The position numbers and the translations under genes were made by a program. The notes beneath the pieces were generated by a model. It was not told where the DNA came from and did no database searches. It saw only the letters and a list, made by a program, of their open reading frames with translations. Shown one piece after another: positions 30,205-32,370 of a DNA stretch of 32,370 bases. This DNA comes from Fimenecus sp045655645 (GTDB lineage Bacteria; Bacillota; Clostridia; Oscillospirales; Acutalibacteraceae), in NCBI GenBank assembly GCA_045655645.1, contig JAZOPS010000058.1, positions 1-32,370 of the forward strand, written 5' to 3'. Within the stretch, counting starts at the first letter, position 1. Each line of letters starts with the position of its first letter.

Positions 30205-30942
30205 TTACATCTTTGTAATATTTTCATTTTTTAAAAATTCTTTGTCCTTTTCTGTTAACTCTGCATTTTCAAGCATATCGGGACGATATTTTGCAGTCAT
30301 TAAAAGTGACTGTTCTCGCTTCCATTTTTCAATATTCCCATGATGTCCTGAAATAAGCACATCCGGCACTTTCATACCATTCCACTCATAAGGACGAGTA
30401 TATTGTGGATGCTCTAAAAGTCCGTTATAATGACTTTCCATCTCTTTTGCCTCGTCATTTGGCAAAACGCCTTCTAACATTCTTGAGATTGAATCAGCAA
30501 GCACCATAGCAGGCAACTCGCCACCTGTAAGCACATAATCCCCTATTGAAATCTGCTCATCAACAATTGTGTCGATTACTCTTTGGTCAACACCTTCGTA
30601 ATGTCCACAAAGAATTGTGATTTCATCATACTCCGACAATTCTTTAACCCTTGATTGAGTAAGAGTTTTGCCACAAGGTGACATATAAATCAAATGATTT
30701 TGATTGCCACTTTTATCACAAATCGCTTTATAGCAATCAACAATGGGTTGAATCTGCATAAGCATACCCATTCCACCACCATAAGGTGCGTCATCAACAC
30801 GGCGATGCTTATCCACAGTAAAGTCACGGATATTTATACAATTTATTTCAACTAAGCCCTTTTCTCTTGCACGACCTATTATGCTTTCAGAAAGCACTGA
30901 TTCGCACATTTCTGGGAAAAGAGTCATTATATTAATCTTCAT
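30205..30942 (-). CDS. trmD: tRNA (guanine37-N1)-methyltransferase TrmD
   Basis: A 245-residue SPOUT-family enzyme that methylates G37 of tRNAs reading CNN codons, preventing frameshifts. It shows the N-terminal MTLFPEM, the knot residues YMSPCGKTLTQ and LTGGELPAMVLADSISR, and the C-terminal PQYTRPYEWNG. ATG at 30942 matches the usual KINIMTLFPE start and overlaps the rimM stop; a TTG two codons earlier is less likely. It ends the ffh-rpsP-khpA-rimM-trmD order; rplS, often next, is absent. Confidence 0.96.
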   Translation of the reverse strand: MKINIMTLFPEMCESVLSESIIGRAREKGLVEINCINIRDFTVDKHRRVDDAPYGGGMGMLMQIQPIVDCYKAICDKSGNQNHLIYMSPCGKTLTQSRVKELSEYDEITILCGHYEGVDQRVIDTIVDEQISIGDYVLTGGELPAMVLADSISRMLEGVLPNDEAKEMESHYNGLLEHPQYTRPYEWNGMKVPDVLISGHHGNIEKWKREQSLLMTAKYRPDMLENAELTEKDKEFLKNENITKM

Positions 30943-31450
30943 CTTCAAAAAGTCCTTTTATAGGATTTATTAAAATTTCGCCTTTTTCCACATCAACATT
31001 CACAATTACTTGCTTTATTGCTGGAATAAGCACTTCGTCACCCTTTGGTGTTTTTATATGCCACACATCGTTAGCGCCTGTTTCACTCACATCAACGATT
31101 GTTCCCAACACTTTACCGTTGTTATCGTCAATTACAGTGCAATCAAAAAGCTCTTGCACAAACCAAGTGCCTTTTGGAAGATGTGCATCACTGCGTTTCA
31201 TATAGAGCACAGTATTTTTAAGTGATTGCGCTTTTTCAACGGCATCAATATCTTCAAGCATTAAAATAACCATATTGCCGTGTGGTCTAGCAGAGATTAC
31301 CTTAATATCTTTTTCGCCATTTTTATCAAAATATAAAGTTTTAAATTTCTTGACAAATTCAGGTTTATCGCACCATGGATTAAAGCGCATTTCACCTTTA
31401 ATACCGTGAGTTGATACAATTTGTCCTAATTCAAGATAGTTTTTAATCAT
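30932..31450 (-). CDS. rimM: 16S rRNA-processing/30S maturation factor RimM
   Basis: A 172-residue factor with an N-terminal RimM beta-barrel (about 5-85, LGQIVSTHGIKGEMRFNPW) and a C-terminal PRC barrel (about 95-170, VQELFDCTVIDDNNGKVLGTI). It helps assemble the 30S head around ribosomal protein S19. It overlaps trmD by 11 bases, so the pair is coupled. A hairpin terminator lies upstream at 31475-31499, so some transcription may stop before it. Confidence 0.94.
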   Translation of the reverse strand: MIKNYLELGQIVSTHGIKGEMRFNPWCDKPEFVKKFKTLYFDKNGEKDIKVISARPHGNMVILMLEDIDAVEKAQSLKNTVLYMKRSDAHLPKGTWFVQELFDCTVIDDNNGKVLGTIVDVSETGANDVWHIKTPKGDEVLIPAIKQVIVNVDVEKGEILINPIKGLFEDED

Positions 31451-31471
31451 AATTAATTACCTGCAAGACAC

Positions 31472-31499
31472 AAAAAGGCAGACATAAAATGCCTGCCTT
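31472..31499 (-). terminator. Hairpin terminator between khpA and rimM
   Basis: An 11-bp stem with one G-T pair (arms 31475-31485 and 31489-31499, outer AAGGCAG/CTGCCTT) and a 3-base loop. It is followed by a TTTTT run on the minus strand. It would lower rimM-trmD expression relative to rpsP. Confidence 0.65.
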
Positions 31500-31513
31500 A
31501 TTTGTAATCAATA

Positions 31514-31747
31514 TTAGTCGATATCGACCTGGACTTTTTCGCCTGTGCGAGTTGCACCTGCTTTAACTACAGTTCTGATAGCCTTTGCAATTCTGCCCTG
31601 TTTACCGATAACTCTGCCCATATCATCTTCAGCAACATGAAGATGATAAACAACAACGCCACGGTCGTCAACTTCGTCAACTGTAACAGAAACTGCATCA
31701 GGATTTTCAACAAGTCCTTTTACGATTGTAATAAGAAGTTCCTGCAT
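31514..31747 (-). CDS. khpA: KH-domain RNA-binding protein KhpA
   Basis: A 77-residue single KH domain with the GxxG loop in IGKQGR. KhpA partners KhpB/Jag in Firmicutes to bind RNA and affect cell size and division. It lies between rpsP and rimM, its usual place. ATG has AAAGGTC upstream. Confidence 0.93.
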   Translation of the reverse strand: MQELLITIVKGLVENPDAVSVTVDEVDDRGVVVYHLHVAEDDMGRVIGKQGRIAKAIRTVVKAGATRTGEKVQVDID

Positions 31748-31764
31748 TTTTTCAAAGACCTTTC

Positions 31765-32010
31765 TTATTTAATAGCGCCGCTCTTTTTAAGGATTACCTT
31801 AACTGTGTCAGTTGGCTGAGCGCCATTTTTAATCCATTTTTCTGCCTTTTCGTTATCAATCTTGATTTCAGCTGGATTTGTCATTGGGTTGTAAGTACCG
31901 ATTTCTTCAATGAATCTGCCGTCTCTTGGATAACGAGAATCTGCAACTACTACTCTGTAGAAAGGAGCTCTCTTTGCGCCCATTCTGCGAAGTCTGATTT
32001 TTACTGCCAT
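31765..32010 (-). CDS. rpsP: 30S ribosomal protein S16
   Basis: An 81-residue bS16 beginning MAVKIRLRRMG, with the typical FYRVVVADSR and GTYNPM segments. It helps stabilise the 30S subunit. ATG at 32010 follows GGAGG; an upstream in-frame TTG codon lies in the ribosome binding site and is not the start. Confidence 0.97.
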   Translation of the reverse strand: MAVKIRLRRMGAKRAPFYRVVVADSRYPRDGRFIEEIGTYNPMTNPAEIKIDNEKAEKWIKNGAQPTDTVKVILKKSGAIK

Positions 32011-32069
32011 TTTTGTTTCCTCCAAAATATATAAAAATTTTTATATTAAACACTGTTGTGTTTGTTTAC

Positions 32070-32370
32070 TTACATTGGGAAGCCGCCCATGCCACCCATA
32101 CCGTTCATTCCGCCACCAAAGCCACTAAACTGTTTCATTTTACGTTTAAAGCCTTTTGAGTTGAACTGCTTGAACATTTTCTGCATTTGACGATATTGAT
32201 TGAGAAGTCTGTTAACATCTTCAACCTGCATACCACAACCTGCTGCAATTCTTCGTTTTCTTGACGGATTGATTATATCAGGATTTCTGCGTTCTTTGAT
32301 AGTCATTGACTGAATAATTGCTCTCATTCTGTCTAACTGTCTATCGTCAACATCAACATCCTTGACTTTT
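32070..32370 (-). CDS. ffh: Signal recognition particle protein Ffh, C-terminal fragment (continues beyond the window)
   Basis: The last 99 codons of the SRP54 homologue. The visible part is the M domain: DRQLDRMRAIIQSMT, ERRNPDIIN, SRKRRIAAGCG and a Met/Gly-rich tail ending MGGFPM, which with 4.5S RNA binds signal sequences. The GTPase domain lies beyond the right edge; no break is seen. It leads the ffh-rpsP-khpA-rimM-trmD cluster. Confidence 0.95.
   Translation of the reverse strand, partial: KVKDVDVDDRQLDRMRAIIQSMTIKERRNPDIINPSRKRRIAAGCGMQVEDVNRLLNQYRQMQKMFKQFNSKGFKRKMKQFSGFGGGMNGMGGMGGFPM

Noticed and set aside
30132..30227. Longer N terminus for the polysaccharide deacetylase
   Set aside because: It overlaps the trmD end and the promoter; ATG at 30131 has AGGTGG and starts just before the anchor segment.
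30180..30235. Terminator after trmD
   Set aside because: ATTAC/GTAAT can pair weakly but no T-run follows.
1..32370. CRISPR array, tRNA or rRNA gene, transposase, phage genes
   Set aside because: No regular repeat-spacer pattern, cloverleaf, rRNA block or mobile-element protein was found on either strand by eye.

Overview
The window comes from a low-GC, Gram-positive-type bacterium, most likely a gut or rumen member of class Clostridia (Oscillospirales/Ruminococcaceae-like). The reasons are the AT-rich sequence with strong AGGAGG-type ribosome binding sites, the LytTR/DUF3021 pair, a regulatory HPr with both His15 and Ser46, a separate methionine-synthase reactivation protein, the ftsE-ftsX-M23-S41 cluster, a DUF4830 protein, and the order ffh-rpsP-khpA-rimM-trmD. 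The lineage is inferred from gene content; no rRNA gene is present. All 37 coding regions listed lie on the minus strand, so transcription runs from high to low coordinates. Gene density is high and no gap exceeds 300 bases.

Layout in the direction of transcription (right to left). 32370-30205: ffh (cut by the window edge), rpsP, khpA, rimM, trmD, the signal-recognition, ribosome-assembly and tRNA-methylation cluster. 30131-29106: a membrane-anchored polysaccharide deacetylase with its own promoter. 28856-28593: HPr. 28497-26006: uvrC and a HAD phosphatase. 25902-24334: rsmD, coaD and a coiled-coil protein. 24222-23026: a DUF4830 protein and a small-subunit-type pseudouridine synthase. 22804-21719: a CdaR/PucR-type regulator. 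21480-17051: ftsE, ftsX, an EnvC/PcsB-like M23 protein and an S41 C-terminal protease, a cell-division and wall-hydrolysis unit. 17008-16247: an unrecognised protein whose start is fused to a terminator. 16158-14184: greA and lysS. 14145-12543: a self-contained MATE transporter module with a consensus promoter, a leader with a short ORF, competing terminator and antiterminator helices, and a transporter gene. 12481-10838: nadE and two tandem GtrA-like genes. 10686-3625: an Rrf2 (IscR/CymR-like) regulator, the methionine-synthase reactivation protein, metH, then nifS, iscU-type nifU, nadA and mnmA. This is a sulfur, Fe-S, NAD and tRNA-thiolation block with promoters at rrf2 and nifS. 3469-2620: a LytTR regulator with a DUF3021 membrane partner. 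2516-48: a GH2 beta-mannosidase.

The genes are mostly housekeeping, so the main interest is regulatory. The best candidate for an undescribed system is the leader of the MATE gene. A 7-bp antiterminator and an intrinsic terminator compete for the same strand, and a 37-codon ORF crosses the antiterminator and stops inside the terminator. This suits ribosome-mediated (for example drug-inducible) attenuation, with a ligand-binding riboswitch as the main alternative. Other regulatory observations are direct repeats 21 bp apart upstream of the LytTR gene, a 10-base word shared by the -10 regions of the rrf2 and nifS promoters, a terminator hairpin holding the ribosome binding site of the unknown gene at 17008, a hairpin masking the ribosome binding site of the DUF4830 gene, and a family of similar GC-rich intergenic hairpins. 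Promoter and terminator calls were made by eye, and energies were not computed.
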